64,000 nt of DNA from the NCBI RefSeq assembly GCF_037126465.1, contig NC_088201.1, forward strand, positions 225,624,016 to 225,688,015. Direction: 5' to 3'. Below are positions 43,575 through 55,879 of the stretch, piece after piece. Positions within the stretch are counted from its first letter, which is position 1. Every line of letters starts with the position of its first letter. The DNA comes from Ornithodoros turicata. Taxonomy: Eukaryota > Arthropoda > Arachnida > Ixodida > Argasidae. Below the pieces are notes generated by a model. That model did no database searches, was not told the DNA's origin, and worked only from the letters and a program-made list of their open reading frames with translations. The translations under genes and the position numbers were made by a program.

Positions 43575-43850
43575 GACATTTTAAACGGTTTGAACCAGTT
43601 TTCGTGTGCTGTGCCCATCAGTGTACCACATGTGAGAGGTAATGTCAGGTTCCGCCGATGGCTTGCTCCTCCTTCCTTCCTCTCGCTCCGTAGCGTTTAC
43701 ACTTCATAGCTACAAGGAACAATGCAGCTCATTCTTTACTGTACCAAAAAAAGTGCTGGGAAAATGCGTACAACATACAAAAGGCTTCTGGCCGTACTGC
43801 TTGCGGATGTCACGATTACAATTTCCGTCGCCTTTCACACTGGGACGCTG
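43575..43850. repeat. dispersed repeat, possible 3' LTR of a gypsy element
   Basis: Matches 4925-5130. It lies just beyond the end of the minus-strand integrase relic, where a 3' LTR would be. No long terminal duplicate on the other side was found. Confidence 0.4.
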
Positions 43851-43889
43851 AATGAAGCAGCAAAGGCATCACTGCAAAGAGTAGCTAGC

Positions 43890-44490
43890 TGTAGGGTAGC
43901 ACATCTTTTTTGTTTGTTCGTTTGTTTGTTTGCTTACCCCTCGGGTCGGGTACGGGATGTCGTGAACTTTTTGGAGGTGAGGACGCAGGAACTCAGCACT
44001 TTTTGGTTTATCAATTCTACGAGGCGCACCATACTCGTCAATGAAATCCTCCAGAAACCTGATGACATATTGCTCGGCTAGGCACTGCTTACTTCCACCC
44101 TCGGGTAGGCATGTAACCGGTTAAACTTCGTGATGTTGTCGACAAGAACAAACAGCACATTGCTCTTCAATGAAATTCTCACAAATGGACCTAAGTGGTC
44201 CATATGGAAGATCACTATCGGCTTCTGCCGTGCCAGAATACAATTGAGAAGTCCTTGAGCTTTGCCGCATGGAGCCTTAAGGAAGAGACATTCCAGCTAT
44301 TGCCGCGTATGTTACCTGACGGACGAAACCATTTTAGAGAACCAGAATTCCTGTCGGATACGCGCGACAGTCTTGCCCGTAGCAAAATGCCCCCAATGCA
44401 GCGATTCTTTACCACAATGAACTTTCGGATTCTTTTTTTTTTCATTCCATCCTCGCGTTGCCATCCTCGTGCTGATAGTGGAGAAGGTAA
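43890..44490 (-). pseudogene. Ty3/gypsy-type integrase relic
   Basis: On the minus strand, motifs appear in order in shifting frames. HWGHFATGKTVARI and LECLFLKAPCGKAQG near 44290-44410 correspond to the HHCC zinc-binding region of integrase. FHMDHLGPFVRISLKSNVLF near 44210 holds the first catalytic Asp. LVDNITKFNRLHAYPRV follows, and FIDEYGAPRRI near 44040 precedes the second Asp block, which is partly deleted. Several stops and at least three frame changes show it is long dead. In a live element it would insert the retrotransposon cDNA. No protease or reverse transcriptase was found upstream. Confidence 0.8.
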
Positions 44491-45670
44491 TTGTTTAAGC
44501 TTGAAGGCTCTCACATCCTACCGTTCAATCGATGGTCGTTAGTCTTTTGCAGTATTTATTCTCATCTTGCACTAAAATGCAAAAATAACTTGCTCTCAAA
44601 TGAAATTCATGTTTCAGTTAGTATAATATAAGCAAAATTGCAGAGGTACCGTTTAGGAGAAAAACGCAGTGAAGATTGGCAATCTTAGGCGGCAACGAAT
44701 GAGATCCAGAGAGGAAGCAACGATTGGCGGCATCCAATGAGACAGCAATGAGGCCGCAGGACAAGCGCATGCTTTTCTGTGGCCGTGAGGATTTGGAACG
44801 GGTCCGATAGTAGCGTTCCGTATGGGCGCGGCATGATGCGCACAGCTCGATGATGCCTGTGCATAGCAAGCACAATCCGTGTAGTGTTTGTGTGACGTAG
44901 TGTTTGTGTGACATTTTGAAGATTTTCAGTGCATAGATGCATGCGTATTTTTGGAGTTTTTAGTGCTTATTTATCCGCACTCGTGGTCGAACTTACTTGG
45001 AGGTGTCATCGTCCGTTCGTGGCGACGCCTGAGCTGTTTTTTAAAATTGCGTAGGCTCTCTTCCTTGTCATTCGCGCCATTCTTCACACATTTGTGAAAC
45101 ATGAGTGAAACGTGAGTATCGTTAGATGACACTAGCATGTCGCTGAGACAAAATGGCTTCTCCAATCGATCACCAGCAAAAGCAACCCCTATCGGGCTTG
45201 CATGCCAGTTGTGCCAGCTGCATCCTCGCTGTGCGTGTAACTTTGCCTGTGGGGACGATCCTCGACGGCGGAGATATACAGTGTAATGCTGTTATGTGTA
45301 CCAAAAGACGCGCATAGTCGTTGTGGGGTTCAGTGCGCAAACAGTTTCGCGCCTGCCTGTGCTCAAGTTTGCCAGTGCAGAAAATAACCAGGAGACTCAA
45401 ATGCATGTGCGATTAACGTATCCGTGGCGTCATTGCGGCTCATTGCCAACTCCTGGTGAAAGCATGTTGAAGAAAATGTGCACCACGTAACACTAGTAAT
45501 GGTATTTGCGGCACTTGCAGCTTGTCACCACACAATTGGCACTACACACACCTTGTAAGTGGAAGTGTACTCCAATTGTCCATGAAGCCCACGAATGAAC
45601 ACTTCCAACAGAACAAACGATTATTGTCCTTAACTTCCGAGTTGATCGAGGCCAATTGACATGCTAGGAA
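44491..45670. other. no recognisable gene
   Basis: A minus-strand open stretch of about 105 codons (45297-44983) crosses an exon-like end with a GTAAGT donor near 44993, but shows no domain. Confidence 0.35.
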
Positions 45671-46637
45671 AAGCGAACCAAATGTAGAATATACGAGTGT
45701 AGAATATATGAGTTGTGAACCGAACCTGAACCATTACTTTTGACGGAAGCGAAACCGAACAGAAATTTTCATGGGACTGTTGAACGCGAACCGGAGTAGA
45801 AGCGGAACAAAAAATAATAGCGGTAACCGATTTGCAACGAAACTATTCGGAAAGAAGTGTCTGGTCTCCACTCTCCATATCACTGATTTCGTAAATTTTC
45901 ATCGAGCAGTCAAACGAGTACGTACAGTAAGTTTGCTTTCAGCGTCTTTTTAACACGTTGAAGCGCAGTTGTCCCTGTAAGCGCCGCGGTTTGCGCCTGA
46001 CGAACGTGCTGCTGAGTCAGCTGTTCAGAAAGGGGCGCGGACGCTTGTCAAATGTCGGGTTCCCAAGCAAACAACGTGGCTGTCCTTTGCCACCAATTGC
46101 TGTAGTTTCTGAAGGTGAGTGGCCATCGTCCACCGAATGAAGCAGGAATGGAGTAGGCCAGTTGTGTAGCTCGATAAGACGAATATGTGGTTATGCAGAA
46201 ATTGAGAAGGAGCATACCCAGAGCGGTGCTGTATGATTGGTGATGGTTGGGAAAAATGCTTACTGCCTTTACAGCCACATTGTGTTTTGGATTAACTGGT
46301 GCACTGCTGTTAGGTCGGACACAGCGAGGTTGGTAGACTTATCTTCGACATACTTCAGTACGGTTTAGTACCGTCGTGTATGTAAAATGCTGGCTATCTT
46401 ACTTTGCTGGCACTGTGCGTGTGAGAAATACGATTTTGGGAATAGACAGTAGCTATCTGCATATCCATTTCTTCTTTCTCCCAATGCAGGCACAGTACGC
46501 ATTCCCTAAAACGAACACGTTGAAGCGGTTCGCGAACCAGTTCGGGGCTGCAAACTGGTTCGATTTTTGGCGCGGCCGAGCCAAAACAGCGCCGGAACGA
46601 AATTCAAGCAAACCGAACCGAACCTGTATTAAATAGA
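45671..46637. repeat. AACCGAACC-type repeats flanking unique sequence
   Basis: 45715-45840 and 46500-46637 are rich in GAACCGAACC, GCGAACCGGAG and AAACCGAACCGAACCTG words. The sequence between has no domain. Confidence 0.4.
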
Positions 46638-46779
46638 GAGTTTTAGCAGACCGTTGACAACGGTGGTTTGCGTCAAACCGTATTAACCGGATCCAATCAG
46701 TGGATAAGATTCTGAGTCACGCGCGACTACGATTGGTTCCGATAGACACGATAATCTTATCAACGGTATACTAAAACTC
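46638..46779. mobile_element. 142-bp MITE with about 19-bp terminal inverted repeats
   Basis: GAGTTTTAGCAGACCGTTGA at the left pairs with TCAACGGTATACTAAAACTC at the right (mismatches at CAG/TAT). The inner ATAAGAT/ATCTTAT words extend it. The interior holds a diverged CCAATCAGTGG/CGATTGG stem. Target duplication is not clear. Confidence 0.75.
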
Positions 46780-48117
46780 ACTAATGTCTCTGTAAAGCGT
46801 AGTGTCGGTGGAGAGGGGCACTACCTCTCTCGCGATGCGGTATCCCCCCCAGAGCTTGTTTATTGCTCGCCGCTGATAAGTCTAGGCGGGCGGCGATTTA
46901 TCTCATTGGAAGGAACACAGGAACCTTGGTCCATAGAACATGATAAGCCCAGATTCATTTGAAGAGGCTGCATGTTGTGGTTTGAGAGCTTCTTTTATTG
47001 TGTCGTAATAATGAAAATTAATTCGTACGCTGCTGCCGCAGCTGCCGTTCACGCAGGGCACGGTTTTCGCCAGCGCTGCGAGCTTCGCTCGTGTCTAGCG
47101 CCCGTCACATTGATATCTGGGAAGAACCATTTCGTGGTATGTCGTTTTGCTCTATTACGGACTGCTAAAAAAAATTTCGGAAAAATCGGCAATAGTCTCG
47201 CGAGGTCCGAGCAGGTACTTTGGAGTCGGTTCGCATGGAATTGCCCAGGTACCAAATTAAACGTCCCTTCTGACACGACCCTGAGCAATCCGTGAATAGT
47301 GTTTCGGAGTCGGGGTTGCACAAAGACACTATTGAGCACTCGAGAGTGTAACTTGGCCTCCTACTAAGGCTTGCTGTCTGAGAACCTTGTTCGGACCGTG
47401 ATCGAGATTTGAACTTTCAGATTGCGATTGAAATCCAGATCGTGGGACCACGTTGCCGCTGGTGATGGTCATTGCAATACACCAGAATTCATTTCAATGT
47501 CCTTTCAATTCCGTTTCAGTGCTGGATATCCCTGGGATTTTCAACCCTTGATTTTCCTCGTTCCCACGGAGCTGCAGTACAAATATCACCTTATCCGGAA
47601 ACCTTGCAATAGGAGTAAACTAGGAAATCAGCTATCATATCTGTCATGAATTTTTGAACGAAGGACTATTGTGCAAGTCATTGTAACTTGTAATATTTTT
47701 GCAAAACATTGAAATCGTTGTTATAACTGTTTTGCATGCAACACAATACGAACAGAAGGAGAAAAAGGACAAGGTGCTAGCTCCTTCCTAGACTCTAGCA
47801 CCATGTTCTATTCCTCCTTTTGTCAGTGTCCGTGTCACTGAATTTTTCTGCAAAATTCAGTGGGAACCGTTGTGGCCACCCACAATCTGTTATCAGCGGG
47901 AATGTATTGTGAAGCCGAAACAAACAAACATGAGGAAATTGATTCATTGGTTGATTTTTAAAAGAAAAAAAAATGAGATGTTAGTCTTGAGCCACTCGGG
48001 ACTGGTTACGCGTTATGAGGAAATTAGAATAGTGCAATAGAGCTAGTGTATTGTAGAAGGAGAATAGAAGGAGACACAATACACAGAGGACAACATGTAC
48101 GATTAAGTAATAATTAC
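46780..48117. other. no recognisable gene
   Basis: No domain. An A-run occurs near 47960-47972. Confidence 0.45.
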
Positions 48118-48212
48118 GACTTAGTAGTAGTAGTTGTTGTTGTTGTCGTAATTAGTAGTATTAGTAATAAGTACGGTTAAGTAGTAAGTTAAGTAGTACG
48201 GATTAAGTGGTG
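48118..48212. repeat. degenerate TAG/TTG triplet repeat
   Basis: TTAGTAGTAGTAG, TTGTTGTTGTTG and repeated AAGTAGTA/TTAAGTAGTA units. Confidence 0.75.
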
Positions 48213-48764
48213 ACTATACGTCTAGTTCGACTCACTTTTATTTCTAGACAGATGCCACTGTATACCAAGGTACAAATTTGGGGTAGTTGGTACATAGCCA
48301 TGAGTAAAACTTGCAGCCAAAGAGAGGACAGAGACACAACAGCGGGAGCTGCAGTTCCCGCTTCAGGAAGCCTCAAAAAGAGAAGACTTCGTGTTTGTGT
48401 CTGTCCCTTCGTGGTTCCCTAGTCTCGGGTTCTTACATTATGCACCGTCATGATTGTTGCAAGCGGATGTGAAGTGTGTACACGCTCTTTTCCAGCGTCC
48501 AAGCCAGGAGACTTTCTTCTGTGTTCCGTCACATCCGGCATGGCAGACCATCTCCCTAAAGATGGCTTGTGCAACGTAATCTTCTTTTCGCTGATCACGA
48601 CCAACACCAGCGTGATGTTTTCTAGTATGAGAGTAATTGCGTTGAACCGCATCAGAAGATACGTTGCTGCGTCAAGGAGAACTCAATGCGGGCTCGACTT
48701 CCCGTTCAAGTGAGTCCTCCAATTATGCTTTATCCTTGCAAGGATTCCCCGGGCACTTGCCTCA

Positions 48765-49495
48765 TGGTAGTATGAAACTACATATGCGGACGCGTTTTCC
48801 ATGGCAGCTCACCTAGATTTGTACCGTGCCATCAACTTGCTGGCAAGTTGCCTGCTGCCGACAGAGCCCCGAGGGGTCAGCTACAGCTGCTGACCCCTGC
48901 TGCTGCTGTATGGCATCCATTGCAGATTGGTCGGAGGTGTGAAAAGTTGCCAACTTCTATAGTTACCACCTAGGTTAGCATAGGGTGGTAACAGCAGTTA
49001 TCGTATAATCAAATTGCAATCAGCGGGCGTACGTCCCCCTCACTCACCTAATCGGGTACAGGTGCCAACATTTAGGCACAACGTATGGGGCAATTATTAC
49101 TTCCGAAAAGATGTAGCTGCTCCACCCTATTTTCTAAGAGTACAGAAGCGGTGTGTACACACGGGTGCAGTCGTACTTGTGACATATTTTTCACAGTGAT
49201 ATCCCAATTCAGGCTTCAAGCGATCACTGCACTCAAAAGTTGGCCTTTGGTCTAGGAAACAACAGTGCTAGAATAAAGTGCAATGCAATGCGAGAAAATA
49301 GCGACGACGCGTGACCCGTGCGTACAGTGCATGGCTAAAAACTAGAGACGATATTGTGATGTTTGATATTCGCCCTGCACGGTCACTAATTCGGGAGGCA
49401 CAATCCTGGTACGGAACTATTTTATGGCAGTGTGAAACTCCATGCGAACGCGTTTTCCGTGGCAGCACGCCTAGATTTCTAACGTGCCATCAAGT
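48765..49495. repeat. pair of diverged about 75-bp direct copies, with hairpin
   Basis: 48765-48840 and 49422-49495 share ATGGYAGTRTGAAACT, CGGACGCGTTTTCC/CGAACGCGTTTTCC, GGCAGC.C.CCTAGATTT and GTGCCATCAA. Between them GGGGTCAGCTACAGCTGCTGACCCC-type sequence at 48874-48898 forms a hairpin followed by CTG triplets. The family is unknown. Confidence 0.55.
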
Positions 49496-50124
49496 TAATG
49501 CATTCACTGCCTGCTTCGAACCCGTAACCATGGACCGCTTTGAACTTTGGCACTTGCTGATAACGAAGGAGAAAGTCTCCAAGCTGTTCCGATTCCTTCT
49601 CTCTCGGCCAGGTCACTCATGTCTGCGAAAACGAAACGTTCCCTCCTCCCTTCCTCGTTCCTGTAATCTCCCAACATGCGCCGCGCGTAAAAGGAGCACT
49701 GGGAACACTATCGGAACAAGTCTGTCTGCTCTGTCTGGAGCAATTCTGTGCTATTTGCAGATTGGAAGACTTCCAGTCGGTGGTTTCCCACGTCCCGGGG
49801 TCAATGCAAAGCCACCTAGGCAGCAGAAGGCCCGCGTACTCTTTCAATTCACGTCATGCTCCTGGACCGAGTGTCGCTGAGAAGCCATCTCATTGAAAAT
49901 GTATGGCAGCCGGTCGAGGTGCTTGACGGTATCGAAAGAGTGCACAGCCCTTGTTATCCAGGTGGCATTGGTCAAGGCCACCCCACGGAGCACCGCTGAC
50001 TTCTCCTTCCAGATGGATAGATTTGACCGGAGCTACGGTGTCACGTGGCATCTGGTTTCTGCTATTGGTTACTGCACTTATCTTCCATTCGCTTTCGGTG
50101 ACATAGTGGAAGCTCCTGCTTGTA
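49496..50124. other. no recognisable gene
   Basis: The longest non-satellite open frame of the window (49311-49880, +) overlaps this region but has no domain and composition like the surrounding DNA. Confidence 0.4.
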
Positions 50125-50321
50125 CAGTGCTGGGCAGAAGTTTACGAAACACGCTCCTCAGTATTCCTTCCTCAGAGTGAGAAGCTAGCAGCGCATGGGG
50201 ACCGTACGGATTTGCAAACAGGACTGGGTTACCTAGTCCGTACAATCCCGTTCCCTGCTAGCATGTCGCTTTGAGGAAAGAATACGCCGGATCGTGTTCC
50301 GTAAGCTTTTGTCCGGCACTG
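50125..50321. mobile_element. 197-bp Tc1/mariner-type foldback MITE
   Basis: CAGTGCTGGGCAGAAGTTTA at the left and its imperfect complement ending GTCCGGCACTG at the right are the ends of arms about 90 bp long, covering almost the whole element. TA flanks both sides (50123-50124, 50322-50323). GTACGGA and GCTAGCAG pairs lie inside. No coding capacity. Confidence 0.85.
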
Positions 50322-51288
50322 TACTTCGCTTGCGCCCGGTCGTGTGCGAGCGCCCCCACACCCCCGCTCATTCTAACGCGTGATACAGACCGTGTGCTGT
50401 TGGCCGGAGCGGGGCACTCTATGCAGTCGCCTGATTGTTCCGAATAGCTGCACCCGCACCCAGGGTCAGTGACCACTTTCGGGTTTTCTATGCAAAAAAG
50501 AAGCATCTCAATGTCCGTACACTCACTTTCGCACTGCTTACTGCATTCGCAGCACTATTGTCGAGCACCGAAACAACATCGGAAGTTCATCGATGCTCCA
50601 AGCCATCAGAGAGATCGGTGCGCCCTTGTCCGGCGTCCTCACTGCCAAAGTGGGACCAAACTGGGATGAGCGTAGCGAAGCCACGAGTGTCTTGCTTCGT
50701 GTAAGTTGTAGTTGGAACAGTTTAGGCTCGCGTATTACGATACCCCGGCAATGTAGGCATTGAACGTCTTCGTCAAGCGCGTTCTTCCACATATTCCGCG
50801 GAAAGCACTTCTAAAAATTGTGTGCGCGAAAAGTTCGGAATTCCCACTCAGAGGTGCCTTCCAAGAAGAAAATACACACACACAGACAAAAATGCTTCGC
50901 AAAATTTGTTATTTTTTTAGTCAAAAACGTCGAATTCGGTTGAGACGGCATTTCTATGCTTCACCTCTTCCGGTGATGTAATTGGCATTGCCGCCGAGAT
51001 TCACCACGCTGGTTCCTATCCGACACGGAACGAAATCATGAACGCAGGCGTCTCACTGTTCGGCAGCATACTCCATTGACGTCGGTCCAGTTACACGTAT
51101 TTCAGGCACCCACTATTCCGATAGCACCTCCAGTACAGCGGCATTTTTTTCCAGACACCACTTTCAATGTGCAATATATAAATAGTAAACGACAGCATGG
51201 AAGACAGATGTCTAACAACATTGTCACTCTGAGGATTGCTGATGCATATTCGTGCAGCACTGTGTTGCAAACCATATATACATCCCAG
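50322..51288. other. no recognisable gene
   Basis: No domain. A (CA)n-like AATACACACACACAG occurs near 50870. Confidence 0.45.
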
Positions 51289-51900
51289 GTAGGGTAAGAT
51301 GGGACAAGATAATACAGAAATTTGCAGTTGAATATGAACTGAGTATGGAATATGCTCCCCCCCACACACAAAAAAAAAGCTGGCCACAGGTCTAGAGCTT
51401 CCGATCTGTAAATCGTAACCGACGCAGCCGGTTGTACAATAAACACAGAAAAAGAACAAGAAATTCAAAAATGCAGATTGTCTCATCTTGCCCGAACACT
51501 CGTGACAAGACGAGACATCGCGTGCACTAAGATGTGACACGCCTTGGTAATGAGCTACAGAAAATAGTTTTTGCTCTCCAAGCACCTACACAGTTCCCTT
51601 GAGCTCCAGGACCACATAGTGTGCAATAAAACCACACAGAACCCGGTGCTATTTCTTGCTCCACCGTCCTTTGCACGCCATGCACCGCCAGTCTGGAGTG
51701 TCGCTGGTTGCTCGCTTTTGAGTGCTGTGAAATGCTATAGGCGATATGCAAAAAAGAAATATCTGAGGAGCATGCATAAAACTACCTAGTCGCGTCTTGC
51801 CCAGTGCATACAGTCGGATTGATTAAGTTTCCTGTGAAACACCGGGTAACTAGGAATGTGCACATTCTGCGTGTATCTATATGAATGAAAAGAAATAGGA
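51289..51900. repeat. dispersed repeat family G (copy 2) with inverted ends
   Basis: 51390-51900 matches 17351-18000. GGGTAAGATGGGACAAGAT at 51292 and ATTGTCTCATCTTGCCC at 51478 are inverted, delimiting about 200 bp that may be a smaller element or its terminal part. Confidence 0.6.
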
Positions 51901-52675
51901 TATCCAGTTACATTGACAGAGTAGGCCTGAAAACGCTGCTGCACAGATGACAAAAAAGAGTACAGAAAATCGCGCCGTTTTGCAAGCCTTTACATTTCAG
52001 GCCTTCGCAATAATACTAAATAAATCCGCAATAAAGCAGACATGCAGAGCCATCTATGAGTAAAGTGGCAATCGCATGGAACAACGCGTCGCTGCGACAG
52101 GAAACGTCGAATACATAATGTCGCGGCTTGCCCTGTGTCTCATCTTGCTCCAGCTTACCCAATATCCTGGCGAAATCGCAAATTGTCACCGTCAGTTTAT
52201 GTAGAAAGTAGAACCATGCGACCGCCAGATTCCTACTGTCCACACATCCCAGAATCAGAATGGATATTTGGATGTTCAGGGGATGTCTTCCACCGCTCCA
52301 CCAGATTATGGCGGTAATGTAAAAGTAATGCATATGCTATATGGGTCCGATAGGAGGAATGCGCAACGAAGTGAACCTGTACAGGAGTGCTTTTGAAGGG
52401 GTGTGGACAATTGGTCGCCATGAATGCGCGCATACAAAATGTGATTTCAAAACATTGTCGACCAATCGAAGCTCGCGTACAGTCTCGGCCAATGTGGTTG
52501 CAACACGATGTGTGGGCGCAGTGGTACATAATCTACAGCCGCATCCGCGGGTACTTGAGAGGGCTGATCTCTGCTCTGGCAGTGGAAGAGGAGAACTTTT
52601 CGAATAACGCTCCATACATGGCGCTGGAGGTCATACGAAAACAACATGCCGGCTCCAACTCGCCATCTTGCCTCA
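51901..52675. other. no recognisable gene
   Basis: Overlapping frames on both strands without known domains; flank of the next element. Confidence 0.45.
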
Positions 52676-52683
52676 GTGTCGAT

Positions 52684-53461
52684 CAGGGTTACGGAGTTGG
52701 CACTCCGGAGTTGGAATGATTCCGGAATCATTTCAGATTTATCATAGCCTGGAATGGAATTTGAATGGAATGACGGAAACTCTTCTAGGAATGGAATGGG
52801 AATGAAATTAGGGCGTTTTTTCGCAGGAATGGAATTCGAATGGAATGGTCTGGGCGCTCTGGTGATAGTTTTGATTTCAGTCCAGTGGTTTCTGCCGTTT
52901 ACAGACGCACAGCACCTGCACACGTTAAGAGCGCAAAAATGTTGTTGAATATTCGGCATGCACCTTCATTTCAAAAATAAGAATACAGAGATGCTCTCCG
53001 CGGTCCCCCAGAATATCGCGCAGCTCCAGCAGACGGGAGTATTTCCCACAGCTTGGCATATTATGACAGCACAGCAAAGGACCCATTTCCAGAACCGGAA
53101 CACGCGATATCAGCAAGATTGCTCACATGTGCAAATTAAAAAAAAATGTTTCTCATCGCAATTAGTACTGTATCGATGTTGTTGTGATTTTAGGAACCTC
53201 CCCGCAGCTTGTCTTGATGTGCTTTTTCCGCGCTGGGTATTGATAACTTCCCCTAACAATGTGGGCTAGCCAGTACAGTTACCGCTCCTTATTTTTTGTT
53301 TTTATTGGTGGAATTAAAAGAATGGGATTGGGTTGCCTAGACATTCCAGGAGTGGGAATTGACCATGCCTTTCTATTCCGATGAATTGAAAGGAATGGAA
53401 TTATAACAAATCTCCATTGCTGGGAATGGGATTGGAATGGAATGGAATTCAGCAACCCTGG
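52684..53461. mobile_element. 778-bp non-autonomous hAT element, exact 8-bp duplication
   Basis: Ends CAGGGTTACGGAGT and GGAATTCAGCAACCCTG. GTGTCGAT flanks it exactly at 52676-52683 and 53462-53469. Both subterminal regions (52740-52845 and 53320-53450) are full of GGAATGGAAT words, which look like transposase-binding repeats. The interior shows no transposase domain. Confidence 0.92.
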
Positions 53462-53469
53462 TGTCGATA

Positions 53470-54180
53470 CTCTGAAGCATAGCTTATTCAGTGGCTCCAG
53501 TTGACCGAGCCTTACCGTAGCAGGTGTCTCGTGCGTCGCAGTTGCTCGCTTGGCGTGCTAAAAAAACGCAACGAACTCCGAAACAGTGGATTAAACTATA
53601 AACGGTAAACACCGCCCTGAACACTAGTGTATAGGAGCAACGCTGAACCCAATTATGCCGACCGTCGCTTTGTTACCCACTGTGCTGTCCAGACTTGCCG
53701 TCCTGCGCCCTTTTGGGGAAGTCGCCCGGCGGCTCTCTTCGCGCTCGAAACGGCTCCGGGCAAAAGCCTTTTCAACCTGTCAGGTGACAGAACGATGTCA
53801 TTCGGGATTCTGAGCCTGCTATATGCGGTGAGTGTGAAGTTGCAGTGGATGCGCTGGGCAGAAAACACATATCAATGTTAACGCAGCTCACCCCGCACGC
53901 AAAATCATTAGTGACAATTAGTGACAGTTACCACCTTACAGTTTCAGTTGTCATTCCGTGCTTGTAAGTGACGTACGTGTTGAATCAAAGTAGAAGAACG
54001 AAAAGAGATGGAGGGTGATAGAGCACGAATTGTTTCCGGAAAGTATCAGTATATATCTACGACTTATGACAGGTTTCACTGGCAGCGAAGAGGAAATTGG
54101 AGTTCACATCCAATATACACACGCGAACTTTTCTGAAATATCCGGACCAGGTGTGTCGTTGTTGCCGACTGCGGGATCAC
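53470..54180. other. no recognisable gene
   Basis: A + frame at 53627-53881 ends near a GTGAGT but has no matching acceptor in frame. Confidence 0.4.
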
Positions 54181-54200
54181 AAAATAAATAAATAAATAAA
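54181..54200. repeat. (AAAT)n microsatellite
   Basis: Four to five AAAT units followed by an A-rich tract. Confidence 0.85.
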
Positions 54201-55121
54201 AAGGAAAAGAGGAAACAACGAACAACTCTGCACGAAAATGAATACTGTTATGAATAAGCAAACAATGTATCTGAACATCAAAACGCACGTGTCACAAACG
54301 TTCGTTGGCCACAGTAAGTGAATGGTTGCGACGTGAGGAGCAACTAGCACAACCTGCATTAATGACGTAATTACAGTACCGCAACGCAGGGATTTCCCTA
54401 CACCCCCCCCCAGAGGGGGTGTACATTTTTGCAACCCCCCCTGAAATTTATCAGGTGACCTCACCCAGCTCAGCTACCAACACGTTTTGGTAGTGAGCCC
54501 GGCGCAGCGAATTACATCCGTACTGTCAAACTTTGGCTGTAGGACCAGTCATGCAGATGATCGTACCATGCATTTGTCTAAAATCATTTGAAAGTGACTG
54601 TTCAATGCATTTATTGCGCGCATATAGGAGCAAAAATGCGTGCGGGCACGCAAACTCAATGTGGATCATCAAGAACCATTTGCGCAAGGTATTCTGCTTT
54701 TTTCGTCTAAGGTTTTCACTGTCGGTTGCAAGGTATTCATTGAGCTTCGTGAGACAAGGTGCTAGTCCTTTTTTCTTTGTCGGTCGTGTGAGTATGCATC
54801 TTAATGTTGAAATGCCGTTCATAATGAATATGTATTATACTGTACTGTGTTCTAACGTAATAACATGTACAAATAAAACGGGAAAGCTGTGCAGATATGT
54901 CACCATTATGCCACGATTCTTTCCGTGCTTGAAGCGGAAGAGAAATTCCGTAAGTGCAACCTTCACCAAACGTAACCCCCTCCCACCCAGGATCAGTAAT
55001 TCAGTGTTGACATTAGCCATTTACGACAATTTGCCACAATCTAAATCAGAAGCATTCAAATGCAACGAAACTATGCGCTAGTGTGTGCGAGCTCAACGGT
55101 CGGAGTCTCCGAAAGTACGCG
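54201..55121. other. no recognisable gene
   Basis: 54400-54450 has C- and G-runs (CCCCCCCCCAGAGGGGGTG) like the ends of hAT MITEs elsewhere in the window, but no partner. Both strands are open over 54530-54820 without a domain. Confidence 0.4.
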
Positions 55122-55124
55122 TAA

Positions 55125-55312
55125 AGGCTCATTCACACATGCGTTTTCAAAAGCGGCGTCGCCGCAGCGTTCGCGGCGCGGCCGAGCGGAGCCGGTCACA
55201 CATGCATTTGCCGCCAGCGTACAAACGCGTTTCGTTGGTGAGCCAAGCGGCTCGCGTTTTGCGCCGCCGCGAACTCGAAACGCTTTCAAAAAACGCATGT
55301 GTGAGTCCAGCT
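55125..55312. mobile_element. 188-bp PIF/Harbinger-type MITE
   Basis: AGGCTCATTCACACATGCGT at the left pairs with ACGCATGTGTGAGTCCAGCT at the right. TAA flanks both sides (55122-55124, 55313-55315), the 3-bp TWA target of PIF/Harbinger elements. The interior is very CG-rich (GCGGCGTCGCCGCAGCG, GCGCGGCC) and unlike the surroundings. No coding capacity. Confidence 0.82.
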
Positions 55313-55315
55313 TAA

Positions 55316-55870
55316 GTCTGGACAAGCTCCCGCCTGGCCGTCTCCAACGTTTCTCTCCTAATCATTCTCACAAAATCACCAGGTGTCTCGCAGCCAGTAG
55401 TAGGCGTTCCGCGCAACCGCGCCAGCAGCGCGGTCCGCTGGTCCCAACCCCTTAAAGCTCAGCTACGCTGATTTTCGAGTGTTACGAATAGAATGCTACT
55501 CACATGATGTGTTCATAAGGGAACACTGATTATGTGTGCAAAATAGTTATCCCGAACTCCTCGCAGTTTTTCGAAACAGTGAATTTTTTTGTTTCACTGA
55601 CATTCCGTCTTGTGGCCCGCAAACCCTGTGTCGACGACACATTCGTGGTCTGCCCGTGCTCCGGCTTCGGCTTGGTTTCTTCCGCCAAGCCGGCCGGTTT
55701 CTTCTGCCGAGCCGTCTGCTGCGCAGATTGACATTGGGGAAGTGATAAACAGTTCGCTACTAAGGAGCCAGTATATTTCTGGTCTTCACTGAACCCACGA
55801 GGAACGTGAGTTTTGCTCCTTCGACTGAAAAGCATTTGCAGGGCCAGTACAGACTTCCTGGTGTGTTTCG
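55316..55870. other. no recognisable gene
   Basis: Flank of the THAP relic; a Pro/Ser-rich + frame at 55610-55792 has no known domain. Confidence 0.4.
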
Positions 55871-55879
55871 TGTTCTGTG

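Noticed and set aside
44983..45297. Minus-strand exon ending in CCTCCAA|GTAAGT
   Set aside because: About 105 open codons and a good donor, but no domain, weak acceptor (ACATAACAG) and no partner exon.
49311..49880. 189-codon + frame
   Set aside because: No domain, no ATG at the start (GTG), composition like flanking DNA; this length is expected occasionally by chance.
54533..55081. 182-codon + frame
   Set aside because: The opposite strand is also open over 54526-54822 and neither reading shows a domain.
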